DNA of 64,000 bases from Curculioniphilus buchneri (GTDB taxonomy: Bacteria > Pseudomonadota > Gammaproteobacteria > Enterobacterales > Enterobacteriaceae). The notes under the pieces are model-generated. The model did no database searches and was not told where the DNA came from. It was given only the letters and a program-made list of their open reading frames with translations. The stretch is taken from assembly GCF_964275155.1 (NCBI RefSeq), contig NZ_OZ193413.1, forward strand, positions 868,001-932,000, read 5' to 3'. A program made the position numbers and the translations under genes. Shown piece after piece: positions 18,198 through 27,782 of the stretch (its first letter is position 1; the number at the start of each line of letters is the position of its first letter).

Positions 18198-20795
18198 ATG
18201 ACAGATACAACCGTAAAATTGCTTTCTGAAGCAATGAAGATTTCAGCAGATTTCCTAGTACAACAATTTTATGACATTGGAGTCAATAAAACTGTATTGG
18301 ATTCTGTAAGTCAACAAGAAAAAGAAATATTAATAGCGTATTTAAATCGTAATCGAAATAAAGGCCCCAATCAATTAACTTTACAGCGAAAAACACATAG
18401 TACTTTAAAAATTTCTAGTACAGGTGGTAAAAGTAAATCAGTAAAAATTGAGGTTCGTAAAAAACATACGTATTTACAACCGGATCTTCAAGAAGACAAA
18501 CAACTTAAAATAGAAAAATCAGTTCAACAGCACATTGAAAAAAAGTTTGTTGAAACGAAAAGTAATAAATTAACTAATCGACCGCTTAATACAACGATAA
18601 AAACATTGCAAATGTCTATAAAAGCTCGGCGTGAAATTGAAGCTGCAGAGTTAATACGAAAGGCAGAAGAAGAAACATATCGAAAGATTGAAGAAAGAGC
18701 TCGCCAAATAGCAGACGATGCACGTCGTATGGCTGAAGAACATAGCATTTGGAAGAGTGATTCTCTAGATATAGATGAAGAGGATAGCACCACTGACTAT
18801 CATATCACTACCTTTCAACACGCTCGAGAAGCAGAGGATGAAAATGATCGTAAAGTAGAATATGATCGTCGAATCCGAGTTGGTAAACTGAGTAAGAACA
18901 AGAAAGCAAATCGGCTATCAGAACTAAAATCTGATCGTGAAGAAGCGCGTGCTATGATGGGTCGTAATAATAAAAGCAAGCGTAATAAATTAAGTACTCT
19001 GATGCAGAGTTTTACTAAGCCAATTAAGATAATAAATAGAAATGTAATCATTGGCGAAACTATTACTGTAGCTGAATTGGCTAATAAGATGGCAGTAAAA
19101 GGTTCACAAGTTATTAAAGTAATGATGAAACTGGGTGCTATAGCAACTATTAATCAAGTTATCGATCAAGAAACAGCTCAATTAGTAGCAGAAGAAATGG
19201 GTCACAAGGTCAGTCTACGTCATGAAAATGAGCTTGAAGTATCAATAATATCAGATCGAAATACTTTAAAATTTACTGAACCTGAACCTAGAGCTCCGGT
19301 GGTTACTATCATGGGACATGTCGATCACGGTAAGACTTCTTTGTTAGATTATATTAGATCAACAAAAATAGCTGCAGGAGAAGCTGGTGGAATTACTCAA
19401 CATATTGGCGCTTACCATGTTAAAACTGATAACGGCATGATAACCTTTTTAGATACGCCAGGACATGCAGCATTCACAGCCATGCGCGCCCGTGGTGTTC
19501 AAGTTACAGATATCGTTGTTTTAGTAGTAGCAGCCGATGATGGCGTAATGCCGCAAACAATTGAAGCTATCCGACATGCTAAAGCAGCAAAAGTTCCAAT
19601 AGTAGTTGCAATAAATAAGATTGATAAGCCAGATTCGGAACCCAAAAGAATTAAAAAAGAATTAATTCAATACGGAATTATTTCCGAAGAATGGGGTGGT
19701 GACAATCAATTTGCACATGTATCTGCGAAATCTGGTGAAGGCATTGAAGAGCTATTAAATGCAATTTTATTACAGGCAGAAATTCTTGAACTCAAATCCA
19801 TTAAACAAGGAATGGCTATTGGAGTAGTTATTGAATCTTTTTTAGATAAAGGCCGTGGCCCGGTAGCCACTATATTAATACGTGAAGGAACTTTACATCG
19901 TGGTGATGTTGTATTATGTGGTCTCGAATATGGCCGTATACGAGCTATGCGAAATGAATTAGGTCAAGATGTAGGCTGTGCTAGTTCTTCAATTCCTGTG
20001 GAAATTTTTGGCCTATCTGGCGTACCGGTTTCTGGGGATGAAGTAACTGTAGTACGTGATGAAAAAAAAGCTCGTGAAGTAGCACTCTATCGTCAAGGTA
20101 AATTTCGTGAAATAAAATTAGCACGTCAAAAACAATCTCAGCTAAAGGATATTTTTGCTGAAGTAAATGCAGGAAAACAATCTGAATTGAATATTGTGCT
20201 AAAATCTGATATGCAGGGATCTTCTGAAGCTATTAAAAATGCTCTAGAAAATTTATCAACTGATGAGATAAAGATAAATATCATTAATTCTGGAGTAGGA
20301 AGTATTACTGAAACCGATGCTACTTTGGCAGCAGCATCTAATGCTATGTTATTAGGTTTTAACGTTCGTGCTGATTCCTCTGCTCGTCATATTATTGCAA
20401 AAGAAAATGTAAATTTACGTTATTATTCAGTAATATATGATTTGATTAGTTCAATTAAACAAGCATTGACAGGCATGCTAAAACCAGAATATAAACAGGA
20501 AATTATTGGTGTAGCAGAAGTACGTAGTGTGTTTCGTTCACCAAAATTTGGTGCCATTGCAGGCTGCATGGTAACGGAAGGTCTAATTAAACGCTATAAC
20601 AAAATTCGGGTATTACGTGAAAACGTAGTCATATATGAAGGAGAGTTAGAATCTCTTCGCAGGTTTAAAGATAATATTAATGAAGTACGAAATGGTATGG
20701 AATGTGGTATTGGAGTAAAAAACTATGATGATGTTCGTTCAGGAGACATAATCGAAGTTTTTGGCACAATTGAAACTCAACGTAACATTTTTTGA
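18198..20795 (+). CDS. infB: Translation initiation factor IF-2
   Basis: IF-2 is the GTPase that recruits fMet-tRNA to the 30S subunit and promotes subunit joining. It has 865 residues against 890 in E. coli. The N-terminal region (1-280) is highly charged and helix-forming with Arg/Glu/Ala-rich stretches but shortened. A second IF2-N domain comes next, then the G domain with GHVDHGKT (G1, about residue 374), DTPGH (G3) and NKID (G4), and domains II-IV, with the fMet-binding C-terminal domain rich in VRSVFRSPKFG. ATG 18198 follows AAGGA by six bases. It is 25 bases downstream of nusA. Confidence 0.97.
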   Translation: MTDTTVKLLSEAMKISADFLVQQFYDIGVNKTVLDSVSQQEKEILIAYLNRNRNKGPNQLTLQRKTHSTLKISSTGGKSKSVKIEVRKKHTYLQPDLQEDKQLKIEKSVQQHIEKKFVETKSNKLTNRPLNTTIKTLQMSIKARREIEAAELIRKAEEETYRKIEERARQIADDARRMAEEHSIWKSDSLDIDEEDSTTDYHITTFQHAREAEDENDRKVEYDRRIRVGKLSKNKKANRLSELKSDREEARAMMGRNNKSKRNKLSTLMQSFTKPIKIINRNVIIGETITVAELANKMAVKGSQVIKVMMKLGAIATINQVIDQETAQLVAEEMGHKVSLRHENELEVSIISDRNTLKFTEPEPRAPVVTIMGHVDHGKTSLLDYIRSTKIAAGEAGGITQHIGAYHVKTDNGMITFLDTPGHAAFTAMRARGVQVTDIVVLVVAADDGVMPQTIEAIRHAKAAKVPIVVAINKIDKPDSEPKRIKKELIQYGIISEEWGGDNQFAHVSAKSGEGIEELLNAILLQAEILELKSIKQGMAIGVVIESFLDKGRGPVATILIREGTLHRGDVVLCGLEYGRIRAMRNELGQDVGCASSSIPVEIFGLSGVPVSGDEVTVVRDEKKAREVALYRQGKFREIKLARQKQSQLKDIFAEVNAGKQSELNIVLKSDMQGSSEAIKNALENLSTDEIKINIINSGVGSITETDATLAAASNAMLLGFNVRADSSARHIIAKENVNLRYYSVIYDLISSIKQALTGMLKPEYKQEIIGVAEVRSVFRSPKFGAIAGCMVTEGLIKRYNKIRVLRENVVIYEGELESLRRFKDNINEVRNGMECGIGVKNYDDVRSGDIIEVFGTIETQRNIF

Positions 20796-20859
20796 TATGT
20801 CTGTTATTAACACAATGTATATAATTATTTTCTTACATTACTTAACATTGGAGCATTGA

Positions 20860-21210
20860 ATGTTAAGAACATATAGCCGTACCAAACGTATTGCTCAAGA
20901 AATTCGAAAAGAAATAGCTATTATTTTACAATGTAAAATTAAAGATCCTCGTATTGTCATGGTCACGGTTTCTGGATTAGAAATATCACGTGATTTAGCA
21001 TACGCTAAGGTATTTGTTACATTTTTAAATAGCAATACACCTAAACAAATTGGTATGAACATAAGGAGGTTGCAGTGTGCATCTGGTTTCATACGCAGTT
21101 TGCTTGCTAAAACTATGCACCTACGTATAGTACCAGCATTGACTTTTTCTTATGATTCTTCTTTAGTAAAAGGAATGCAAATATCACGATTGCTTAATCA
21201 TGTAAAATAA
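20860..21210 (+). CDS. rbfA: 30S ribosome-binding factor RbfA
   Basis: RbfA binds the 30S subunit late in assembly and helps 16S rRNA 5'-end maturation; it is also needed for cold growth. The KH-like fold is visible: RIAQEIRKEIA near the start, KIKDPRI, the DLAYAKVFVTFLN strand and SGFIRSLLAKTMHLRIVPAL. Length is 116 against 133 in E. coli; the missing part is the charged, disordered C-terminal tail, which is dispensable in the family. It sits between infB and truB as in E. coli. Confidence 0.94.
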   Translation: MLRTYSRTKRIAQEIRKEIAIILQCKIKDPRIVMVTVSGLEISRDLAYAKVFVTFLNSNTPKQIGMNIRRLQCASGFIRSLLAKTMHLRIVPALTFSYDSSLVKGMQISRLLNHVK

Positions 21211-21273
21211 ATAAATTATTTTTGCCGAGGTGAATAAAGTTCAACTATATCGAATACATCCAGGAAAAATAAA

Positions 21274-22035
21274 GTGAAGAATCATCTTGATCACATTCAT
21301 CGTGATATCAATGGAGTTATATTGATGGACAAACCATCTGGTTTGTCGTCTAATAAACTATTACAAATAGTCAAGCAATTATTTTGTGCTAATAAAGCAG
21401 GTCATACTGGCGCATTGGATCCTTTAGCAACTGGTATGCTGCCTATTTGTTTTGGTAAGGCAACTAAATTTTCTCAATACTTATTGAATGCTGATAAATA
21501 TTATCGAGTTATTGCTAAGCTTGGTGAGCGTACTGATACTTCTGATGCTGACGGCCAAATTGTTAGTATTAGACCGGTAGTATTAAAAAAAGAGGATTTA
21601 GAGTCTGAATTAGATTATTTCTTCGGAAAAACTTATCAAGTTCCATCAATGTTTTCGGCGATAAAACATAAAGGTCGACCATTATATGAATATGCTAGAA
21701 AAGGAATACTTGTCCCACGTAAAAGCAGATTAATTCAAATTTATAGTTTACAATTACTATGGTGGAACCACGATCAAATTGAATTAGATATTCACTGTTC
21801 TAAAGGAACCTACATACGAACTATGATCGATGATTTGGGAGAACGACTTGGTTGTGGTGCACATGTTAAATCTCTTCGTCGCTTAGCAATATTCCCGTAT
21901 TCTAATACGCGTATGATAACACTGAAAGCATTGCAAATACTTACATCCATTGAACCAAAGTCACAAGAGACGCTGAATCGACTTGATACATTATTATTAC
22001 CAATAGAGACTGTGGTTAAAGATATATTATTTTAA
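21274..22035 (+). CDS. truB: tRNA pseudouridine-55 synthase, C-terminally shortened
   Basis: TruB makes pseudouridine 55 in the T-loop of tRNAs and acts as a tRNA chaperone. The catalytic motif GHTGALDPLATGMLP (Asp about residue 51), the YRVIAKLGERTDTSDADG segment and SKGTYIRTMIDDLG are intact. The start is GTG 21274, after AGGA. The protein ends after 253 residues; E. coli TruB has 314, so about 60 residues of the C-terminal PUA-like extension are missing, and I see no trace of them downstream. The shortened 3' end lies inside a perfect hairpin (22011-22040). Catalysis should survive; tRNA binding by the lost domain would not. Confidence 0.93.
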   Translation: MKNHLDHIHRDINGVILMDKPSGLSSNKLLQIVKQLFCANKAGHTGALDPLATGMLPICFGKATKFSQYLLNADKYYRVIAKLGERTDTSDADGQIVSIRPVVLKKEDLESELDYFFGKTYQVPSMFSAIKHKGRPLYEYARKGILVPRKSRLIQIYSLQLLWWNHDQIELDIHCSKGTYIRTMIDDLGERLGCGAHVKSLRRLAIFPYSNTRMITLKALQILTSIEPKSQETLNRLDTLLLPIETVVKDILF

Positions 22036-22048
22036 CCACAATTTTATT
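22011..22048 (+). terminator. Terminator-like hairpin overlapping the truB stop codon
   Basis: TGTGGTTAAA (22011-22020) pairs perfectly over ten bases with TTTAACCACA (22031-22040) around a ten-base loop, followed by ATTTTATT. The truB stop codon (22033-22035) is in the right arm. This could end the nusA-truB transcript before rpsO, or protect its 3' end. Confidence 0.6.
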
Positions 22049-22321
22049 AGAGACTACTTTATAAAAGTATATGAGTTAAGAAAGAATAAAAAGTTATCGT
22101 GCAGTTCTTATTCAGTGTATCATAAATAATTGACAAAAAAATAAGCATAATTTTTAATTAATGCGCCGATATACGTTATTTGATCGAAAAAATATTTTTA
22201 TAATACAATGATTATCTTGCGATTACAAAGATCTAAGGTTACACTAGCAAAGTGTATGCAACGAATATTTATATTAAGAGAATATAATCTATTTATTCCT
22301 CGATAAAGTTGGAGTATGTTA

Positions 22322-22591
22322 ATGTCTTTTTGTCTTGAAAAAAGAAAGGAAATTATTTCTAATTTTGGCCGTATATCCAAAGATAGTGGAAAAACTGAAG
22401 TACAGATTGCTTTTTTAAGTTATCAAATTGATTTTTTGCAAAATCATTTTTCAAAACATCGGAAAGATCACCACAGTCGCCGTGGTCTTCTCCGTATGGT
22501 ATCTCGGCGTCGAAAATTACTGGATTATTTAAAAGATAAAGATATCGTACGTTATAGTAATTTAATCGTACGTTTGGGTCTTCGTCATTAA
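22322..22591 (+). CDS. rpsO: 30S ribosomal protein S15
   Basis: S15 is a primary 16S-binding protein of the 30S platform and forms an intersubunit bridge. With the start at ATG 22322 (eight bases after GGAG) it has 89 residues, exactly the E. coli length; an ATG at 22316 in frame is poorly spaced. The signature KDHHSRRGLLRMVSRRRKLLDYL is conserved. The N-terminal helix has diverged (Cys and extra Lys/Arg). It is followed by a clear terminator and then pnp, the E. coli order. Confidence 0.95.
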   Translation: MSFCLEKRKEIISNFGRISKDSGKTEVQIAFLSYQIDFLQNHFSKHRKDHHSRRGLLRMVSRRRKLLDYLKDKDIVRYSNLIVRLGLRH

Positions 22592-22613
22592 TTTGATAAG
22601 TGAATTTTTATAA

Positions 22614-22641
22614 GAGAGGGGCCATATAAAAGGCCCCTTTC
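22614..22641 (+). terminator. rpsO terminator (t1-like)
   Basis: GGGGCC (22618-22623) pairs with GGCCCC (22632-22637) across an eight-base AT loop, followed by TTTCT. It matches the position of the attenuating t1 terminator between rpsO and pnp in E. coli; read-through there supplies pnp mRNA. Confidence 0.85.
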
Positions 22642-22675
22642 TGCTTGTACAGAATCTATGTATGGACGTGACGGA

Positions 22676-22729
22676 TAGGAGTTAATATCAGTAACATGCA
22701 CAAGAATACATTAAATAAATTAGCTCCTA
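22676..22729 (+). promoter_or_regulatory. Stem-loop in the pnp leader (possible RNase III site)
   Basis: TAGGAGTTAAT (22676-22686) pairs with ATTAGCTCCTA (22719-22729) over 11 positions with one G-U pair and a 32-base loop. In E. coli a long stem in this leader is cut by RNase III to start PNPase autoregulation. Position and shape agree; the function here is inferred. Confidence 0.55.
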
Positions 22730-22802
22730 TTATTTTCGGGAAGTAAACAATGAATAATGCTATTAAAATAGAGTATCATATACTTTTAAAAAGGAAAGAA
22801 TT

Positions 22803-24932
22803 TTGTTAAATTCAATTATTCGAAAGTTTCAATATGGTCGTCATACTGTAACAATAGAAACTGGCAATATGGCACGTCAAGCCACTTCTGCAGTTATGGT
22901 AACTATGGATGATACTGCAGTATTTATTGCAGTTGTCAAAGCAAAAACAGTTAAACCAGGACACAATTTTTTTCCATTAACCGTGCATTATCAAGAACGC
23001 GCTTATGCTGCTGGCCGTTTCCCGGGTAATTTTTTTCGTCGTGAAACACGCCCCAGTGAAAATGAAACGATTATTTCCCGTCTGATTGATCGTTCGATTC
23101 GTCCATTATTTCCAGATGGTTTCTTGAATGAAATTCAAATAATTGCGACTGTGATGTCGCTCAATCCGCAAGTTAATCCAGATATTGTAGCAATCATTGG
23201 TACTTCAGCTGCGTTGAGTATATCTGATCTTCCTTTTGATGGACCTATAGGAGCTGCGCGTGTTGGATACATCAATAATAAATATGTACTAAATCCAACA
23301 ACTACTGAATTATCTAATAGTTTACTTGATTTAATAGTCTCTGGTACGTCTAATGCAACATTAATGGTGGAATCAGAAGCAAAAATTCTGAGCGAAGAGC
23401 AAATATTGGATGCTATAGTGTATGCTCAAGAGCAGCAGCAGATAGTGATTGATAATATCAGGCAACTAGTAATTAAAGATGATGATAAATTAAAATGGCA
23501 GTGGCAACCTAAAGCAGTTGATCATGCCTTATACATTAAAATTACAGAATTAGCCGAATCTCATTTAAGAGAAGCATATTGTATTGTAACTAAACAAGAA
23601 CGTTATACGGCAATCGAATCCATCCAAGCCAATGTAATTGAAATTCTAACTAATCAAGATAATAATGTAGATCAGGATAAGATAAAAGATAGTTTAAAAC
23701 AACTAGAAAAAACTATTGTACGTAGTCGCATTTTGTGCGGTAAACCTCGAATTGACGGTCGTGAAAAAGATACGATCAGATGTATAAATGCTTGCATTGG
23801 TATATTACCACGTACTCATGGTTCGGCATTGTTTACAAGAGGTGAAACTCAAGCTTTAGTTACTGTTACTCTTGGTACTGAACGAGACGCTCAAAATATT
23901 GATGAATTAACAGGTGAACGAATAGATCGTTTCTTGCTACATTATAATTTTCCTCCCTACTGTGTAGGTGAAATAGGTATGTTAGGATCACCGAAGCGTC
24001 GAGAAATTGGACATGGTCGTCTGGCAAAACGCAGTATTTTAGCCGTCATGCCTAATGCCAATGAATTTCCGTATACTGTACGAGTGGTATCTGAAATTAC
24101 AGAGTCACATGGTTCTTCTTCTATGGCTTCCGTATGTGGTGCATCCTTAGCGCTAATGGATGCTGGAGTGCCTATTAAAGCAGCAATTGCCGGAGTTTCT
24201 ATGGGTCTTATGAAGGATTCTGATAATTTTTTTGTATTATCTGATATTTTAGGTGATGAAGATCATTTAGGCGATATGGACTTTAAAGTAGCTGGAAGCC
24301 GTCAAGGTATTACTGCATTACAGATGGATATTAAAATTAAAGGTATCACCCGTGAGATTATGAAGATAGCACTGAATCAAGCTAAAAATGCGCGAATGCA
24401 TATATTGGATATCATGGAAAAAGTAATTAGTACATCACGTGGCGATATTTCAGAATTTGCACCACGTATTCATACAATAAAAATTACTCCTAATAAAATT
24501 AAGGATGTGATTGGAAAAGGCGGTTCAGTGATCCGGGCATTGACTGAAGAAACTGGTACAAATATTGAAATTAAAGATGATGGAACTATCAAGGTGGCGG
24601 CAACTGATATTAAAAAAGCTCATCACGCAATGCGACGTATCGAGGAAATTACCGCTGAAATTGAAATAGGACGTATTTATAATGGAAAAGTAACACGTAT
24701 TGTTGATTTTGGTGCTTTTTTTTCTATTGGCGCCGGTAAAGAAGGTTTAGTGCACATATCCCAAATTACTGATAAACGTATAGAAAAAGTAGCTGATTAT
24801 TTAGAATTAGGCCAAGAATTACCAGTTAAAGTACTGGAAGTAGACCGTCAAGGTCGAGTACGTCTAAGTATTAAGGAAGCGAATCTTTCTAAAAAAGATA
24901 TAATAGTGTATAGAACAAAATATTTGAAATAA
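22803..24932 (+). CDS. pnp: Polynucleotide phosphorylase
   Basis: PNPase is the phosphorolytic 3'-to-5' exoribonuclease of the RNA degradosome. Two RNase PH-like domains flank an all-helical domain. The phosphate-binding and catalytic segment includes TESHGSSSMASVCGASLALMDAG, and DILGDEDHLGDMDFKVAG holds the catalytic Asp residues. A KH domain (VIGKGGSVIRALTEETG) and an S1 domain (GKVTRIVDFGAFFSIG) follow. Length is 709 against 711; only the acidic tail is altered. The start is TTG 22803, a start codon also reported for the E. coli gene, after AAGGA. Confidence 0.97.
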   Translation: MLNSIIRKFQYGRHTVTIETGNMARQATSAVMVTMDDTAVFIAVVKAKTVKPGHNFFPLTVHYQERAYAAGRFPGNFFRRETRPSENETIISRLIDRSIRPLFPDGFLNEIQIIATVMSLNPQVNPDIVAIIGTSAALSISDLPFDGPIGAARVGYINNKYVLNPTTTELSNSLLDLIVSGTSNATLMVESEAKILSEEQILDAIVYAQEQQQIVIDNIRQLVIKDDDKLKWQWQPKAVDHALYIKITELAESHLREAYCIVTKQERYTAIESIQANVIEILTNQDNNVDQDKIKDSLKQLEKTIVRSRILCGKPRIDGREKDTIRCINACIGILPRTHGSALFTRGETQALVTVTLGTERDAQNIDELTGERIDRFLLHYNFPPYCVGEIGMLGSPKRREIGHGRLAKRSILAVMPNANEFPYTVRVVSEITESHGSSSMASVCGASLALMDAGVPIKAAIAGVSMGLMKDSDNFFVLSDILGDEDHLGDMDFKVAGSRQGITALQMDIKIKGITREIMKIALNQAKNARMHILDIMEKVISTSRGDISEFAPRIHTIKITPNKIKDVIGKGGSVIRALTEETGTNIEIKDDGTIKVAATDIKKAHHAMRRIEEITAEIEIGRIYNGKVTRIVDFGAFFSIGAGKEGLVHISQITDKRIEKVADYLELGQELPVKVLEVDRQGRVRLSIKEANLSKKDIIVYRTKYLK

Positions 24933-25973
24933 TATTTTATTATTAATTTTCAATTTTATCTGAAGAATCATAGCGATCTATACAGTAAAGGGTGATTTTT
25001 TAAAATAAAATAGAAATTTTAATGTGAGTTTTTCAGTACAACGGTATTATGTCAGATCCTTTTAAAAAACATAGATAGTATGCTACCATGTGTTAAAAAA
25101 GACCGAAGAATATAGAACAATTTTATTTTTAGTCTATATCAATTGCTTAACTAAAAAATAGAAAATAGTACATTTAACACATGTAAAAGTGTCTTTATAT
25201 AGTGATAATTAGTGATAGTAATATACGAATATATCTGTTATAGATTGTACGGAATTGCATGATATATTTTTAGATTTGGAATCTTAACCACACAACATAT
25301 TAAAATTTTTAAACTGTCCTGCGAAATCTAATTTCATATGTCCAATTCTTCTATCATATTGTAATAATAATCACATATCATTAATTAATTATGATGCTAT
25401 TCTTGTGAAAAAAATTTGATTTTATATTTCAAGACATAGGTAACTATTACTTGTTAAAACAAATAACGATAAAACATCATGGTATGTAACAAAATTACAT
25501 TAGAAAATAAGTATAAAAGTATAATTTAAGAAATATCAACAATATGTTTGTATCGAATCGATACAATAGATCAGATTTGTGATTATCAATCATCGTTACA
25601 TGGCTAATAACTTTATTCGACTCATTTATTACAAAAATTAATTAAAGATTACTTAACTACAGAAAACACAGTTTTGCAATAACTTTTTAATTAACTTTAT
25701 TAAAAGATAAATCATTTATTTGTTATTTTATAATGAATAAATATTCAATTAAGTAATGTTATATCCTATTAAAGGAAATTCAGAATCATTAGAAATATTT
25801 TAAAGTAAGATTAATACTAATATTGAAAAAATTAAAGTAGTTTGCATTCTCTCTTGCTTGTGAGAGTTAAATTTTTTAATTCAACCAAAATTTAGACCAA
25901 ATACATATTTTAAATTAAAATTCACTATAGTAAAACATTGAGATTAGTCACAATTTAAAAGAGGCATCTATAT
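24933..25973. other. Spacer between pnp and deaD; nlpI lost
   Basis: E. coli has the lipoprotein gene nlpI here. I cannot recognise any remnant. A small hairpin CTCTC/GAGAG (about 25849-25866) followed by a T-rich stretch could be a weak terminator or part of a long deaD leader. The E. coli deaD gene has an unusually long 5' untranslated region, so some of this spacer may be transcribed. Confidence 0.5.
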
Positions 25974-27782
25974 ATGTCTAAAACAGAACATTCTTTTACT
26001 GATATGGGATTAAAAGCTCCTATCCTTAAAGCATTAATCGATCTCGGTTACGAGAAACCATCACCTATACAAACTATTTGTATTCCGCATTTATTAGCCG
26101 GACATGACGTACTTGGCATGGCGCAAACTGGTAGTGGAAAGACTGCAGCTTTTTCTTTACCTTTATTGCATAATATCAACGCAGAATTAAGCGCACCTCA
26201 GGTATTAGTATTAGCACCAACTAGAGAGTTAGCAGTGCAAGTAAGTGAAGCTTGTACTGATTTTGCTAAATATATTAAAGGTCTTAACGTGGTTGCTTTA
26301 TATGGTGGTCAGAGATATGATATTCAATTTCGTGCACTAAAAAAAGGACAACATTTTATAGTTGGCACACCAGGTCGATTGTTAGATCATCTAAAACGTG
26401 GAACATTAGATTTATCTAATTTAATTGGTCTAGTACTTGATGAAGCTGATGAAATGCTGCGCATGGGTTTTATTGAAGATGTAGAAAATATTTTAGCACA
26501 AATTCCTGCGCAACATCAAACAGCACTATTTTCTGCCACTATGCCAGAAGCCATTCGACGTATTACCCGTCGTTTTATGAATAAACCGAAAGAGGTATGT
26601 ATTCGTTCTAACATAACTACTACTCCTGATATTAAACAGAGTTATTGGATCGTCTATGGCATGAGAAAAAATGAAGCACTTGTTCGCTTCTTAGAAACCG
26701 AAGATTTTGATGCTGCTATCATCTTTGTACGTACGAAAAGTGCTACATTGGAAGTGGCACAGACATTAGAACAAAATGGTTATAACAGCGCTGCACTCAA
26801 TGGTGATATGAATCAGACATTACGTGAACAAACACTTGATCGTTTAAAAGATGGACGTTTAGATATTTTAATTGCAACAGATGTTGCTGCTCGAGGTTTA
26901 GACGTTGATCGGGTTAGTTTGGTAATAAATTATGATATTCCAATGGATTCGGAATCGTATATACACCGTATTGGCCGAACTGGGCGTGCAGGGCGCACTG
27001 GGCGTGCTTTGTTATTTGTAGAAAAGTATGAACGACGACTGCTACGTAACATTGAACGTATCATGAAACTTACCATTCAAGAAGTAGACTTGCCAACCTC
27101 TGATATGCTTAGCGCTCGCCGTTTAGAAAGATTTTCAGAAAAAGTTCGAATTCATCTTCAAAGTAATGATCTAAATATGTATCATGCATTGCTATCAAAA
27201 TTACAGTTAGAAGAAAATTTAGATATCACAATGTTGGCTGCAGTCTTATTGAAAATAGCTCAAGGAGAACGCCCATTGATTTTACCGTCTAATCCGATAT
27301 TGGGGCATCGTTCACGACGCGCATTACATGTTCAAGATAACACCTGTCAGGAAAAGAATGAACGTTCATTGCGCCGTGAACGATGCAATATAAGTGAAAT
27401 GGATCTTTACCGTATCGAAGTAGGCCGCAATGACGGTATTGAAGTCCGTCATATCGTTGGTGCAATTGCTAACGAAGGAAATATGAGTGGTTGCTATATC
27501 GGTAATATTAAATTATTTGCCTCTCATTCAACTATTGAACTTTCAAAGGAAATCTCTGGTAAAACATTATCCCATTTTACTCGTATGCGAATTTTAAATA
27601 AACCGATGAATTTACAATTTTTAGGTAAAGTACAATCTCATAATAATCGTCAAACAACTACTAATAGTCGTGTGCATTACGGTAATGAAAAAAATGAAGG
27701 AAACAGTCGTCATTTCAGTGGACATCGTAAAAATACGATGTCTATGCCAATAAATCGCCGCCGTTTTAATAGTAATGCTTAA
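25974..27782 (+). CDS. deaD: ATP-dependent RNA helicase DeaD (CsdA)
   Basis: DeaD is a DEAD-box helicase that helps 50S assembly and mRNA decay, most important in the cold. Helicase motifs are in order: the Q motif (PSPIQ), AQTGSGKT (motif I, about 50-57), PTRELA, DEAD with LRMGF, SAT (motif III), then VRTKS, ARGLDVDRV and HRIGRTGRAGRTG. A C-terminal dimerisation region and RNA-binding domain (DLYRIEVGRNDG...) follow, with a basic Ser/Asn/Arg-rich tail. Length is 602 against 629; the loss is in the low-complexity tail. ATG 25974 follows AGAGG. Confidence 0.96.
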   Translation: MSKTEHSFTDMGLKAPILKALIDLGYEKPSPIQTICIPHLLAGHDVLGMAQTGSGKTAAFSLPLLHNINAELSAPQVLVLAPTRELAVQVSEACTDFAKYIKGLNVVALYGGQRYDIQFRALKKGQHFIVGTPGRLLDHLKRGTLDLSNLIGLVLDEADEMLRMGFIEDVENILAQIPAQHQTALFSATMPEAIRRITRRFMNKPKEVCIRSNITTTPDIKQSYWIVYGMRKNEALVRFLETEDFDAAIIFVRTKSATLEVAQTLEQNGYNSAALNGDMNQTLREQTLDRLKDGRLDILIATDVAARGLDVDRVSLVINYDIPMDSESYIHRIGRTGRAGRTGRALLFVEKYERRLLRNIERIMKLTIQEVDLPTSDMLSARRLERFSEKVRIHLQSNDLNMYHALLSKLQLEENLDITMLAAVLLKIAQGERPLILPSNPILGHRSRRALHVQDNTCQEKNERSLRRERCNISEMDLYRIEVGRNDGIEVRHIVGAIANEGNMSGCYIGNIKLFASHSTIELSKEISGKTLSHFTRMRILNKPMNLQFLGKVQSHNNRQTTTNSRVHYGNEKNEGNSRHFSGHRKNTMSMPINRRRFNSNA

